Below, piece after piece: positions 43,372 to 53,527 of a stretch of DNA of 64,000 bases; position 1 is the first letter of the stretch, and the number at the start of each line of letters is the position of its first letter. The position numbers and the translations under genes were made by a program. Origin of the DNA: Serratia odorifera (GTDB lineage: Bacteria; Pseudomonadota; Gammaproteobacteria; Enterobacterales; Enterobacteriaceae). The stretch spans positions 1,674,001-1,738,000 of the forward strand of contig NZ_LR134117.1 in the NCBI RefSeq assembly GCF_900635445.1. The letters are read 5' to 3'. The notes under the pieces were generated by a model. The model was not told where the DNA came from and ran no database searches. It worked only from the letters and a program-made list of their open reading frames with translations.

Positions 43372-43721
43372 TATTCATTCTCCAGAGTTTTGCAGATGGG
43401 CGGCATACTCGGCATCGCCGTTTTTATCAACTGCTGATAGAAGCGTCGCCCCATGCCTTTTTTGTCAGCGGCACATAAAACGATCGCCTGCCTGTGGGGA
43501 TCAAAAGCAAAACATGCACGTATGGGATGGCCTGCCGTCTGTACCCGCAGTTCCTTCATATTCCCGTAGGCGGAGCCCTTCAGCGTATCAACCTGAGGAC
43601 GTCCGAGATTGGGGCCATCCTGCTGTAGTAGGGTCAACACGGCTAACATTTCTTCCTGCACGCGATCCGTTTGTCGGTAAAACCATTGATCAAACCGCGG
43701 CCGGGTAACGATTGTCCACAT
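43371..43721 (-). CDS. HigB/RelE-superfamily toxin (phage gp49-like)
   Basis: 116 residues, encoded first, as in hig-type operons. Begins MWTIVTRPRFDQWF; conserved YGNMKELRVQTAGHPIRACFAFDP and VLCAADKKGMGRRFYQQL match the gp49-like HigB family, with basic Arg/Lys/His residues expected to cut ribosome-bound mRNA. Toxin-first order and the 1-base overlap with an Xre antitoxin support the call. It interrupts the dpp-bcs neighbourhood, which is otherwise conserved with E. coli. Confidence 0.85.
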   Translation of the reverse strand: MWTIVTRPRFDQWFYRQTDRVQEEMLAVLTLLQQDGPNLGRPQVDTLKGSAYGNMKELRVQTAGHPIRACFAFDPHRQAIVLCAADKKGMGRRFYQQLIKTAMPSMPPICKTLENE

Positions 43722-43759
43722 CCTTGTCCCTTATCGTCCATGGGTAATCGGTTAATAAT

Positions 43760-43775
43760 ATAACCTGTAGGTTAT
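43760..43775. promoter_or_regulatory. Operator palindrome of the HigBA pair
   Basis: ATAACCT-GT-AGGTTAT, perfect 7-bp arms, 39 bases upstream of the toxin start. Likely bound by the antitoxin for autoregulation. The rest of the gap to 44022 holds only a T-run-less hairpin (ACGGGCG / CGCCCGT, 43990-44013) near the end of bcsG. Confidence 0.65.
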
Positions 43776-44022
43776 GGCATCAACATCAGTATCTCGGCGT
43801 TGTTCACACCCGGCGCCGCTGTGCAGTAAGGCACGCTCAATAGGTGTTGCGCTTCTGCCGGCGGTCGGCGGGGCGCTAACTGGCTGGACTGGCTAAGGGG
43901 AATGGATTAATAGATTCCCCCTCATGATGGCAGGCCTGCTCCGGGGCAGGCACGGCTGATGGCAGCGTTACGCAGTGATTGGGACAAGTACGGGCGACGC
44001 TGTGGCCGCCCGTGGTGAGGGA

Positions 44023-45679
44023 TTATTGCGGGTAAGGTACCCAGTCACCGCCGTTCAGCCTGATATACGACTTGCCTTGATACTGCATCACGATGGCGTT
44101 GTCGTTTTCCGAAATAACCGCGGTTTGCGGCAGGCTCTGGGTCAGCGTTTGCCAATCGACGCTCGAAGCGGTAAACGCTTTGCCGTCCACCAGGCGAGAT
44201 ACCAGCTCCGAAATGGCCAGGTAGCTGCTTGGCGTCTTGATCTGCAGTGGACTGCCCTGGTGCGGCGCCGTCATGCCCACCAGCTTGATGCCGACCGGAA
44301 TGTGGGTGATGCTCGGACTTGGGATATCGCGCAGGCCGGACATCTGCATTTTGTCACCTACCAGCGCCGCGCCGTGTTCCGGCACGATCACCACCATCAC
44401 TTTGCGTCCGGATTTCTCCAGTTCGTCGAGGAAGGTATTCAGCTGATCGAACAGTTTTTGCGCCCGTGGCGCGTATTCGGCAGTTTTCTTCGAGCCGACA
44501 AAGCGGTTGCCGTCATGCAGCGGGATGATGTTGAAGAAGGTGGCGCTGCGGCTGTCGCCGGCCTTGGTCTGCTGATCCAGCCAGCGGTTGAGCAGTTCCA
44601 GATCGTTGAAAATCGGCTCGCCGTCAAACGATGCCAGTTCATTGCTGACGCCGGCTTGCGACATCAGCGGTGCCTGCATGCCACCCTGTTCGCGCAGTTC
44701 TTTCAGATAATTGCCGAACACCCCGGAGTGGTCCATCATCAGCTGTTGTTTAAACCCGAGTTTTGAAAGATTCTCAAACAGATAGCATTGCTGATTCACC
44801 GGTTGGTACAGATCGCGATGCGACGGTTGGCCGCAGCTGGCGCGCAGCAGGCGTATTGAGGCCGGGCCGCTGTAGGCGGTGGCCGAATTGAAGTTGTCGA
44901 ACATGATGTCCATCTTCGCCCACAGCGGATGGTTTTCCAGCTTGGAGGCTTCGATATCCGACCAGGCCAGCGAACAGATGTTGATCACCAGCAGATCGAA
45001 CGGCTGGGCGTCGGCCGGCAGCGTGGCTGGGAAAGCGGTGGTGCGGCCTTTTTTCACCATCGTAAAACTGATTCAGATAGGCGGTCAGGTTGGCGCTGGT
45101 CGGCGGGCCGCTGGCGGCAGGCAGGTTGCTGCCGGCTTCGGCGGTCGGTGCCGGTGCGGTGGCCGGATCGGGCGTGGCGGCGGTGGTGGTGGTCGGCAAC
45201 AGCGAAATCGCCGGGCCGCCGATGGCCAGCAGGTTCAACCACACCATGGCCGCGACGGTAAATACCGTGACCCGCAGCCACTGTGCCAGGAACAGATAGG
45301 CCACCAGCATCACGAAGGCGGCACCGACCATCTGCCAGTTGATAAAGCGGTTCACCAGTTCAAGCAGATAGTCGGCGCTAAAGCCGGTTAACTGCGACCC
45401 CTGGCTGAGTATGCTGCTGATCCCCGGCAGCCAGGTATCATGATAAAACAGCCCCAGACCGATGGGGATTGCCAGCCAGTGCCGCCAGCGATGCAGGCGC
45501 ATGGCCGGAATCGGCATCAGCAAAAAGGCCATAAACACCAGATTGGCCAGCGGATGGAAATTCAGATAGCCGAACCACAGCAGGCCGAATTTGGCCAAAA
45601 AGTAATAGTTCCAGCCACCGAGGCCACGCCAGTAGCGCCACAGAGCATTGTCGTTTTGCGTGTTGTTTTTATCGTTCAT
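44023..45679 (-). CDS. bcsG: Cellulose phosphoethanolamine transferase (frameshifted at 45049-45054)
   Basis: About 551 residues after removing one base from the six-T run at 45049-45054 (plus strand). Frame one gives five hydrophobic segments and a Pro/Ala/Thr linker ending LNQFYDGEK; frame two resumes GRTTAFPATLPADAQPFD. Periplasmic transferase domain: VINICSLAWSDIEASKL, where E. coli BcsG has its catalytic Ser, and the metal/His motif VIVPEHGAALVG. It adds phosphoethanolamine to cellulose as it is exported. Start ATG 45679 overlaps bcsF. If the frameshift is real, the strain would make unmodified cellulose. Confidence 0.88.
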
Positions 45680-45879
45680 GATTGTTTTTTGCGCTTAATC
45701 TGGAAAGAGGAGCCGTCGCGCACCCACAGGCCGGCCGATTTCAAATAACGCGGTGAGAACAGTCGATTTTGCCAGCGTTGCCGCCAGTGCGGGTAGCGGC
45801 GATGTAGCGCGTAGCCCAGCGGAATGAAAAATAGCGCGCACAGCATTACCAACTGCACGATATCGGTCAGATTCAGCAT
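45676..45879 (-). CDS. bcsF: Cellulose synthase-associated membrane protein BcsF
   Basis: 67 residues, ATG 45879 after GGAGGAT. One membrane segment (residues 5-27, IVQLVMLCALFFIPLGYAL) then a basic cytoplasmic tail (RRYPHWRQRWQNR). Overlaps bcsE by 7 bases and bcsG by 4, so the three are translated together. In E. coli BcsF recruits BcsE to the membrane complex. Confidence 0.9.
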   Translation of the reverse strand: MLNLTDIVQLVMLCALFFIPLGYALHRRYPHWRQRWQNRLFSPRYLKSAGLWVRDGSSFQIKRKKQS

Positions 45880-47435
45880 GTCGGATCCTCCTGGCTGCCG
45901 TCAATCAGGTTACATGCCACCGGCTGGCGGCGCATCGCCGGGCTTTCAACGGCGGCAGCGGCGGTCGGCTTGGCGACCAGCGGCGTTTCCTGCCGTGCGG
46001 CTACGGCGCTGCCGTGAGCCAGGCGTTTGATTTCCGCCACGATATCAACGTCCATATGCCAAACCAGCTGGTTGCTGAAGGCTTCGCTCACCGGCAGACG
46101 ACAAATATGCATCATTGCGGTATCCAGATCGTTGATGCGGCAGGTGGAAAGGAACAGGAACAGCCGCCCTTGTGCCACGGTCATCACGTCGCCGAAGCGC
46201 CGCATATGGCACAGCGTCATGGCCTGTTCGGCGCGCAGGCCCGGCGCTGGCCGCAGTGCCACCATCACGCCCTTGCCGTCTTCCGGCAGCAGCGTGTTAC
46301 CCATCAATGACAATACCGCCTGGCTGAAATCATCGGGCGGCAGATAGCCCTTTAACTGCAACGGCCGCAGACCGGCCAGCAAGGCGTCGATATCCGCCGG
46401 CACGTGGCGCGAATAGCGCTGGCCCTGAATGCCTTCCAGCATGGTCAGAAAACGCGACAGCGGCGCCACGTGCGGCACGATCAGATTGGCGCCGCAGGCC
46501 AGCAGCAGGCGCTCATCGCTGTAACGCAGGCTGGCGTTCATTTCGCGCACCACGATTTTCAGTCCGTTACCGCGGCTGCGGCGCAGGTTGTGGATCTGAT
46601 GCGCCAGCGCGTCGATCTGATCGCTCTGGTATAACGAAAATATCAGCGTCGCCGACAGGGTCAGCATGCCGTGTTGCGCCAGCAATGCGTTGCTTTCCAG
46701 CAATTGCCAGTGGGTAGACAACGGCGGCGCACCTTCCAGAATGCTGTGCTCCGCCAGATAGAGGTGATCGTCATTGTGCGCGACGCTCGGCGACGGCTTA
46801 CGGTTTTCATCTTCACCTTGCCAACCGTGCTCTGCGGGGTACAGCGTGATCAACTGATTGGCGTTGATGCCATTGGCGGTGCTCCACCAGTTAACCAGGT
46901 ATTGCGCGCTGTCCTGCTGCCATTGCAGGTTGGCCAAACCGTCCAGCAACCGATGCTGGTTGCCGAGCTGGCCGCGCAATTTATTCACGCCGCTGCCGTG
47001 GCTGAGGATAACCAGGGTACACCCCTGGCGGCGTAGCCAACGGCCAAGGCTGGCTATCCAGTTGTGGATCTCCTCGCGGGTAAAGGTCTGCCACAGGCTG
47101 GCATGCGCCAGCAGGATCAACAACCGATTGTGCGGTTTCAACGTGCGCATCAGGTCGTCACTGAAATGCAGTAGCGCCGCCTTTTGCTCCGGCAGCGTAT
47201 ACAGCGGCAGTTTGTTTAATTTGGCAGAGGTCAGAGAATTCAATACTTTATCCGGCTTTTCGCCGCTGCAAATCAGCGCCGCCCGAGCGGATTCCGGCTG
47301 TGCGGAAATTATTTGCCGACACAGGAGCTCAGCGTCTGTTTGGCGATCGATATTAACCCAATAAAATCCCGGGGATTGCATGACAGAAAGTTCTTCCCAA
47401 ATCTGTCGAATTCCTAATGAGAAAGCATGCGCCAT
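45873..47435 (-). CDS. bcsE: c-di-GMP-binding cellulose biosynthesis protein BcsE
   Basis: 520 residues, start ATG 47435: FSLGIRQIWEELSVMQSPGF aligns with E. coli BcsE from its N-terminus, so the internal ATG 47381 is rejected. The degenerate receiver/GGDEF-like part carries the RxGD c-di-GMP motif (RRFGD) near residue 420, followed by LFLSTCRINDLDTAMMHICRLP as in E. coli. It binds c-di-GMP and stimulates the synthase through BcsF/BcsQ contacts. The C-terminal 40 residues are variable. Divergent from bcsR across 203 bp. Confidence 0.92.
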   Translation of the reverse strand: MAHAFSLGIRQIWEELSVMQSPGFYWVNIDRQTDAELLCRQIISAQPESARAALICSGEKPDKVLNSLTSAKLNKLPLYTLPEQKAALLHFSDDLMRTLKPHNRLLILLAHASLWQTFTREEIHNWIASLGRWLRRQGCTLVILSHGSGVNKLRGQLGNQHRLLDGLANLQWQQDSAQYLVNWWSTANGINANQLITLYPAEHGWQGEDENRKPSPSVAHNDDHLYLAEHSILEGAPPLSTHWQLLESNALLAQHGMLTLSATLIFSLYQSDQIDALAHQIHNLRRSRGNGLKIVVREMNASLRYSDERLLLACGANLIVPHVAPLSRFLTMLEGIQGQRYSRHVPADIDALLAGLRPLQLKGYLPPDDFSQAVLSLMGNTLLPEDGKGVMVALRPAPGLRAEQAMTLCHMRRFGDVMTVAQGRLFLFLSTCRINDLDTAMMHICRLPVSEAFSNQLVWHMDVDIVAEIKRLAHGSAVAARQETPLVAKPTAAAAVESPAMRRQPVACNLIDGSQEDPTC

Positions 47436-47638
47436 AGGTGTTTTCTACTTTCGTTGAGAAGGCCGCGGGTCAATATCTGGAAACTAGAATTAACGAATAA
47501 ACGATTGTAACATTGCATCCAATAATAACAAACAACCGGCATTGTGTAATAATATCCGTTAAGATTCATCTTATTGGCTATTTTTTTACATACTATTGCT
47601 ATAGTTATATAACACTAGCCTATTTTCGAGGCGGCAGG

Positions 47639-47830
47639 ATGAATAATCAACCAACGCGCTTAAATGCGGTTTTGGCCTCGCAGGCGCCGGACGATCTGGA
47701 AACGTTGCGTCATGTTTTCGCACTACCGCAATTACATTATATTGATATTTCCCGCCAGGAACGTTTGGCGCAAATGATGGCGCGTTGGCCGTTACTGGAA
47801 GAATTATCCCAGAAATCAGGGAGTCACTAA
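47639..47830 (+). CDS. bcsR: BcsR, small regulator of cellulose synthase assembly
   Basis: 63 residues from ATG 47639 (GAGG upstream); the frame is open back to 47513 but the earlier part is not BcsR-like. Contains DDLETLRHVFALPQLHYIDIS and RWPLLEELS, the conserved BcsR core. In E. coli BcsR pairs with BcsQ and stabilises it at the membrane. First gene of bcsRQABZC; only 3 bp precede bcsQ. Confidence 0.92.
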   Translation: MNNQPTRLNAVLASQAPDDLETLRHVFALPQLHYIDISRQERLAQMMARWPLLEELSQKSGSH

Positions 47831-47833
47831 TAT

Positions 47834-48562
47834 ATGCCGGTGATTGCGCTGCAAGGGATTCGAGGCGGAATTGGCGCGACGTCGATAACGGCGGCGCTGG
47901 CCTGGGCATTACAGCAATTAGGTGAAGCAACGCTGGCCATTGATGCGTCGCCGGATAATTTATTACGTCTGCATTTCAATACGCCCTTTGCATTGGCGCG
48001 AGGCTGGGCACGGGCAGAGCTGGACGGCACCGACTGGCGTCAGGGGGCGATGCGTTACTGCGAAAAGCTCGACTTTTTGCCCTTTGGCCAGTTAGACGCC
48101 ACGGAACGTCAACAACAGAGCCAAAACCTCGCTATACCCTGGGCGCAGCGGCTGGAACAATTGCAACACAGCGCACGGCATCGCTGGATCCTGCTGGACG
48201 TACCGGCGATTGACAATGCGCAGACGCGCCAGGCGCTGAGCGCCGCCGATCGGGTGTTTGTCCTGCTGACGCCCGACGCCAATTGCCACGCCCGTCTGCA
48301 TCAGCAGGCGCTGCCGGCCAATGGCCATTTTCTGATTAACCATTACTCGTCTGTCAGCCAGCTGCAGCAGGATTTGCACCAGCTGTGGCTGCAAACGCTG
48401 AATGGCCTGCTGCCGATGGTCATTCACCGTGACGAGGCGCTGGCTGAAGCCATGGCGATGAAACAGCCGCTGGGTGAGTACCGCCCGGACAGTCTGGCCG
48501 CGGACGAAGTGCTGACGCTGGCGAACTGGTGTCTGCTCCACCTGCAGGATGCCGGGCAATGA
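47834..48562 (+). CDS. bcsQ: BcsQ, ParA/MinD-like ATPase of cellulose synthase
   Basis: 242 residues, ATG 47834. Deviant Walker A QGIRGGIGATSITAALAW; E. coli BcsQ has GGVGTT here too, so the missing Lys is a family trait. Walker B-like region WILLDVPAIDN; C-terminal LANWCLLHLQ. It organises the synthase, probably at the pole. Overlaps bcsA by 4 bases (ATGA). Confidence 0.92.
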   Translation: MPVIALQGIRGGIGATSITAALAWALQQLGEATLAIDASPDNLLRLHFNTPFALARGWARAELDGTDWRQGAMRYCEKLDFLPFGQLDATERQQQSQNLAIPWAQRLEQLQHSARHRWILLDVPAIDNAQTRQALSAADRVFVLLTPDANCHARLHQQALPANGHFLINHYSSVSQLQQDLHQLWLQTLNGLLPMVIHRDEALAEAMAMKQPLGEYRPDSLAADEVLTLANWCLLHLQDAGQ

Positions 48563-51162
48563 GTCGGGTAATGAGCCTGCTGCTGATGCCGCCGGCCCAT
48601 GTGGCGGTGCAGCGCCGCTATCGCACTTATCGCCGCAACGGTTCCTCGGTGTTGACGGCGTTCTTTACCACGCTGCTGGTGGCCTGTGGCTGGGTATTTT
48701 TGCGCTTTGAGTCGCCGGCCTGGCAGCGTATCCGCGCTGGCCGCAGTTACTGGTTCCCGCATATTTCCCCGCTGCGCCCGCGGTTGGCGGACGGCCTGCG
48801 CTATCTGGTGCAGGCGCTGTGGCTGCTGATGTTTCGCACCGGCCGCGTGCCGCGTGGCCGTTACGCCTTTGCCGGCTGGCGCAAGCTGCAGCTGCGCTAC
48901 GTTAATTGGTTGCAGCGGCTACCGCATCGGCTGCAAGACGCCGACGTCGAGCAGCGTACCGTCACGCGTTTGGGCGGTATGAACCGCACCCTGCGCCGCG
49001 TGCTGTTTATTGGCAGCGGCATTGTGGCGGCGATCCTGGCGCTGTTATGCATTTCGCAACCGTTTGATCTGCCAGCGCAGTTTGTGTTTGTGCTGCTGCT
49101 GTGGGGCATTGCGATGGTGGTGCGCCGGGTGCCGGGTCGCCTGCCGGCGCTGATGTTGATCGTACTGTCGCTCACCGTCTCCTGTCGCTATCTGTGGTGG
49201 CGTTACACCGCGACCCTCAACTGGGACGACCCGCTCAGCCTGGTGTGCGGTCTGCTGCTGCTGGTGGCGGAAACCTATGCCTGGGTGGTGCTGGTGCTGG
49301 GCTATTTCCAGACCGTGTGGCCACTCAACCGCCAACCGGTGCCGTTGCCAGAAAACAGCGACAGCTGGCCCACCATCGATCTGATGGTGCCGACCTATAA
49401 TGAAGATCTGGGCGTGGTGAAGCCGACCATTTATGCCGCACTGGGCGTCGACTGGCCGCAGGACAAGATTAATATCTATATTCTAGACGACGGCAACCGC
49501 CCCGAGTTTCGCGCTTTTGCCGACGAGGTAGGGGTGAAGTACATTGCGCGGCCGACCCACGAGCATGCCAAGGCCGGCAACATCAATAACGCGCTGAAGC
49601 AGGCCAGCGGCGAGTTTGTGGCGATATTCGACTGCGATCACGTGCCGACGCGTTCATTCTTGCAGCTCACCATGGGGTGGTTTTTTAAAGATAACAAGCT
49701 GGCGATGCTGCAAACGCCGCACCACTTTTTCTCGCCGGATCCGTTTGAACGCAACCTGGGGCGCTTCCGCCAGACCCCCAACGAAGGCACGCTGTTCTAC
49801 GGGCTGGTGCAGGACGGCAACGACATGTGGGATGCCACCTTTTTCTGCGGTTCCTGCGCCATTCTGCGGCGCAGTGCGCTGGACGAAATCGGCGGCATCG
49901 CGGTGGAAACCGTGACCGAAGATGCCCACACCTCGCTGCGGCTGCACCGCCTTGGCTATACCTCGGCGTATATTCGCATTCCACAGGCGGCCGGATTGGC
50001 TACCGAAAGCCTGTCGGCGCATATCGGCCAGCGTATCCGCTGGGCGCGCGGCATGGTGCAGATTTTCCGGCTGGATAACCCGCTGTTTGGTAAAGGGCTG
50101 AAACTGGCGCAGCGGCTGTGTTATGCCAACGCCATGCTGCACTTTTTATCGGGCATTCCGCGGCTGATCTTCCTGACCGCGCCGCTGGCGTTTCTGCTGC
50201 TGCACGCATACATCATTTTCGCCCCGGCGTTGGCTATCGCGCTGTACGTTCTGCCGCACATGATCCACTCCAGCCTGACCAACTCGCGTATCCAGGGCAA
50301 ATACCGCCATTCGTTCTGGAGTGAAATCTACGAAACGGTGCTGGCCTGGTATATCGCCCGGCCGACCACCGTGGCGCTGTTCAACCCGCACAAGGGCAAG
50401 TTCAACGTCACCGCCAAAGGCGGGCTGGTGGAGGAAGAACACGTCGACTGGGTGATTACCCGGCCGTACATGGTGCTGGTGCTGCTCAATCTGGCGGGCC
50501 TGTGCTTTGGCGTCTGGCGCATCATGCATGGCCCGACCGATGAAATCATGACGGTGATCGTCAGCCTGGTGTGGGTGCTGTACAACATGACCATCCTGGG
50601 CGGCGCGGTGGCGGTGGCGGTGGAAGCCAAGCAGGTACGCCAGTCGCACCGGGTCGAAATCGCCTTGCCAGCGGCGCTGGCACGCGCCGATGGGCATCTG
50701 TTCCCCTGCACGCTGCGCGATTATTCCGACGGCGGGGTCGGGGTTGAAATGCGCGTGGCGGATCAATGGCAAGAAGGCGATCGGGTGGCGCTGTTACTGA
50801 AGCGTGGTCAGCAGGAATACAGCTTCCCGTGCCAGGTGACCCGCGCCTTCGGCGCCAAGGTCGGCTTGCGAATGGTCGATATGACGACGCGACAACACAT
50901 TGATTTTATACAGTGCACCTTTGCTCGTGCCGATACCTGGGCGCTATGGCAGGACGGTTTCCCAGAAGATAAGCCGATCGAAAGCCTGCGTGACGTGCTG
51001 GCACTGGGCTTTCGCGGTTATCTTCGCATGGTGGATTACGCGCCGCCGCTGGTGCGCAGCATATTGGTCGGGTTTACCACATTGATTGCCTGGGTGCTGT
51101 CTTTCATTCCGCATAGCGTGGGGCGGAACCCGGCATTAAGCCCAAAAGAGAGCGTGGTGTAG
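48559..51162 (+). CDS. bcsA: Cellulose synthase catalytic subunit (c-di-GMP activated)
   Basis: 867 residues from ATG 48559; a frame back to 48529 is not needed. N-terminal extension and membrane segments to about 240; the GT2 domain has DDGN, FDCDHVPTRSF (DxD), TVTEDAHTS (TED) and QRIRWARG (QxxRW); then channel helices and a PilZ domain with RQSHR and DYSDGGVG, which bind c-di-GMP. Uses UDP-glucose to polymerise and thread cellulose through the inner membrane. Complete and intact. Confidence 0.96.
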   Translation: MSRVMSLLLMPPAHVAVQRRYRTYRRNGSSVLTAFFTTLLVACGWVFLRFESPAWQRIRAGRSYWFPHISPLRPRLADGLRYLVQALWLLMFRTGRVPRGRYAFAGWRKLQLRYVNWLQRLPHRLQDADVEQRTVTRLGGMNRTLRRVLFIGSGIVAAILALLCISQPFDLPAQFVFVLLLWGIAMVVRRVPGRLPALMLIVLSLTVSCRYLWWRYTATLNWDDPLSLVCGLLLLVAETYAWVVLVLGYFQTVWPLNRQPVPLPENSDSWPTIDLMVPTYNEDLGVVKPTIYAALGVDWPQDKINIYILDDGNRPEFRAFADEVGVKYIARPTHEHAKAGNINNALKQASGEFVAIFDCDHVPTRSFLQLTMGWFFKDNKLAMLQTPHHFFSPDPFERNLGRFRQTPNEGTLFYGLVQDGNDMWDATFFCGSCAILRRSALDEIGGIAVETVTEDAHTSLRLHRLGYTSAYIRIPQAAGLATESLSAHIGQRIRWARGMVQIFRLDNPLFGKGLKLAQRLCYANAMLHFLSGIPRLIFLTAPLAFLLLHAYIIFAPALAIALYVLPHMIHSSLTNSRIQGKYRHSFWSEIYETVLAWYIARPTTVALFNPHKGKFNVTAKGGLVEEEHVDWVITRPYMVLVLLNLAGLCFGVWRIMHGPTDEIMTVIVSLVWVLYNMTILGGAVAVAVEAKQVRQSHRVEIALPAALARADGHLFPCTLRDYSDGGVGVEMRVADQWQEGDRVALLLKRGQQEYSFPCQVTRAFGAKVGLRMVDMTTRQHIDFIQCTFARADTWALWQDGFPEDKPIESLRDVLALGFRGYLRMVDYAPPLVRSILVGFTTLIAWVLSFIPHSVGRNPALSPKESVV

Positions 51163-51222
51163 GCCGTGTTTCCACTGCCGCTCACCGTAGGGTGAACTGG
51201 CACTAACTTTGATGATGATACG

Positions 51223-53523
51223 ATGACAAGAAAATTAACCTGGTTTACCGCGTTGGCCTTAGGCATCAGTACGTTGTCCCAGGCTGAATCCCCCCCGGCA
51301 CCCACCACCGCCGTGCCGTCGGCGAGCGCCGATGCGCCATTGACCGTGCCGGTGAACCCTGCTGCACCGCAGGATCCCGATGCGCCGGTGCGCGATGTGC
51401 AGCTGTCGTTTGCGCAGATCGCGCCGCCGCCGGGCACCTTCACCCTGCGCGGCACGCGCCCGGACGGCCAGATTGAATTCGGCGTACGCAGTGACGAAGT
51501 GGTATCGCAGGCGACGCTCGATCTGTCTTTTACGCCGTCACCGTCATTGATCCCGGTAGAGTCACATCTCAAAGTGTATCTCAATGATGAACTGATGGGC
51601 GTCACCACTATCGCCAAAGAGCAGTTGGGCAAGCCCAATCATATCGAGATGGCGATCGATCCGCGCTATATCACCGATTTTAACCGCCTTAAGCTGGTGT
51701 TCGTCGGCCATTATCAAAACATTTGCGAAAACCCGGCCAGCAGCACGCTGTGGCTGGAGATCGGTAAATCCAGCGCGCTGAAGCTGCGTTATCAGACGCT
51801 GCCGCTGAAGAACGAACTGTCGCACTTCCCGGAACCGTTTTTCGACAACCGTGATAACCGTCCGCTGACGCTGCCGATGGTGTTTGCCGGCCAGCCGGAC
51901 ATCACCCAACAGCGTGCGGCGGGCATTCTGGCGTCGTGGTTCGGCAGCAAGGCCCAGTGGCGCGGCCAGTCATTCCCGGCAATGTTTGATACGTTGCCAG
52001 ACCGGCACGCGGTGGTGTTCGCCACCAACCAACAGCGTCCGGCTTTCCTGCGCGACTACCCGGCGGTCAACGGCCCGACGGTGGAAATGATCGGCCACCC
52101 CGATAATCCCTACGTCAAACTGTTGCTGATTCAAGGGCGCGACGACAACGATCTGGTGACCGCGGTGAAAGGCATCGCGCAGGGCAATATCCTGTTCCGT
52201 GGCCAGAACGTCACGGTGGACAAGGTCGAGCAACTGGCACCGCGCCAGCCTTACGATGCGCCGAACTGGGTACGTACCGACCGGCCGATGACCTTCACCG
52301 AGCTGCAGCAGTACGCCGAACAGCTGCAAACCAGCGGTATCGAGCCCAGTCCGATTTCGCTGACCATGAACCTGCCGCCGGATCTGTTCCTGATCCGTAG
52401 CACCGGTATCGATATGCGGCTGAAATACCGTTATACGCCGCCGCGCATCCAGGATGGCTCGCGCCTTAACGTCAATTTGAACAATCAGTTCATTCAGGCC
52501 TATTCGCTGGTGCCGGAACATGAACAGGGCGCGCAGCTGTTGCGTCTGCCGTTGACCCAGGGGCTGATCGATTCCGACCGAAACGTCACCATTCCGGCGT
52601 TGCGCCTCGGTGCGGTCAATCAGCTGCGCTTTGACTTTGATTACACCACGCTGCTGGCCAGCGGGGCGGAAGGGCGCTGTGAAACCTATTCCTTCACGCA
52701 AAACCATGCGGTGATCGACGGCAGTTCAACCATCGATTTCTCTGGCTATCGTCACTTTATGGCGATGCCGGATCTGCGTGCGTTTGCCAATGCGGCCTTC
52801 CCGTTCAGCCGGCTGGCAGACCTGTCGCAAACGCTGGTGCTGGTCAACAAACAGCCGCAGCCGGCGCAGGTCAGCGCCTTGCTCGACGCGTTGGGCAATA
52901 TTGGCGCGCAGACCGGCTATCCGGCGCTGGCGGTCAGCCTGAGCGATGACTGGGCGCAGGCCAAAGAGAAAGACGCCGACATTCTGATGATTGGCACCAT
53001 TCCCCCTGAGCTGCGTGACGATAAAAAGGTCAGCCTGCTGGTCGACGCCACCGAAAGCTGGGTGAAACAGCCGCGACGCCAGCCGCCGCTGCCGAGCATG
53101 GAGGTGATGGCCGACGACAGCAAGCCGGACAGCAGAACCGCCATCGGTTCCGAGGGGGCGATGGCAGCGATCGTCGGGGTTCAGTCTCCGTTCAACGATC
53201 AGCGCAGCATAGTGGCGCTGCTGGCCGACAGCCCGCGCGGTTATCAATTGCTGGGCAACGCCCTGCTCGACAGCGGCAAGCGTGCCGCGATGTTTGGCTC
53301 GGTGTCGGTTATCCGTGAATCAGGGGTTAACAGCCTGCGCGTCGGTGATATTTATTACGTCGGCCACCTGCCGTGGTGGGAGCGGGTCTGGCATGCACTG
53401 TCGACGCACCCGGTGCTGCTGGCGGTGCTGGCGGTCATCGTGGTGGTGATTCTGGCGCTGATGCTGTGGCGTGGCCTGAAGGCCTTCAGCCGTCGTCGCC
53501 TGTCACCGGAAGATCGGGATTAA
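51223..53523 (+). CDS. bcsB: Cellulose synthase periplasmic subunit BcsB
   Basis: 766 residues, ATG 51223. Signal peptide (cut after SQA) then a Pro/Ala-rich segment, two carbohydrate-binding/flavodoxin-like repeats, and one C-terminal membrane helix (residues about 727-750, LLAVLAVIVVVILALMLW) that helps to activate BcsA. Motif LSFAQIAPPPGTFTLRG and YHNICENPA-like YQNICENPASS are typical. Guides the glucan through the periplasm. Confidence 0.95.
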   Translation: MTRKLTWFTALALGISTLSQAESPPAPTTAVPSASADAPLTVPVNPAAPQDPDAPVRDVQLSFAQIAPPPGTFTLRGTRPDGQIEFGVRSDEVVSQATLDLSFTPSPSLIPVESHLKVYLNDELMGVTTIAKEQLGKPNHIEMAIDPRYITDFNRLKLVFVGHYQNICENPASSTLWLEIGKSSALKLRYQTLPLKNELSHFPEPFFDNRDNRPLTLPMVFAGQPDITQQRAAGILASWFGSKAQWRGQSFPAMFDTLPDRHAVVFATNQQRPAFLRDYPAVNGPTVEMIGHPDNPYVKLLLIQGRDDNDLVTAVKGIAQGNILFRGQNVTVDKVEQLAPRQPYDAPNWVRTDRPMTFTELQQYAEQLQTSGIEPSPISLTMNLPPDLFLIRSTGIDMRLKYRYTPPRIQDGSRLNVNLNNQFIQAYSLVPEHEQGAQLLRLPLTQGLIDSDRNVTIPALRLGAVNQLRFDFDYTTLLASGAEGRCETYSFTQNHAVIDGSSTIDFSGYRHFMAMPDLRAFANAAFPFSRLADLSQTLVLVNKQPQPAQVSALLDALGNIGAQTGYPALAVSLSDDWAQAKEKDADILMIGTIPPELRDDKKVSLLVDATESWVKQPRRQPPLPSMEVMADDSKPDSRTAIGSEGAMAAIVGVQSPFNDQRSIVALLADSPRGYQLLGNALLDSGKRAAMFGSVSVIRESGVNSLRVGDIYYVGHLPWWERVWHALSTHPVLLAVLAVIVVVILALMLWRGLKAFSRRRLSPEDRD

Positions 53524-53527
53524 CGCC

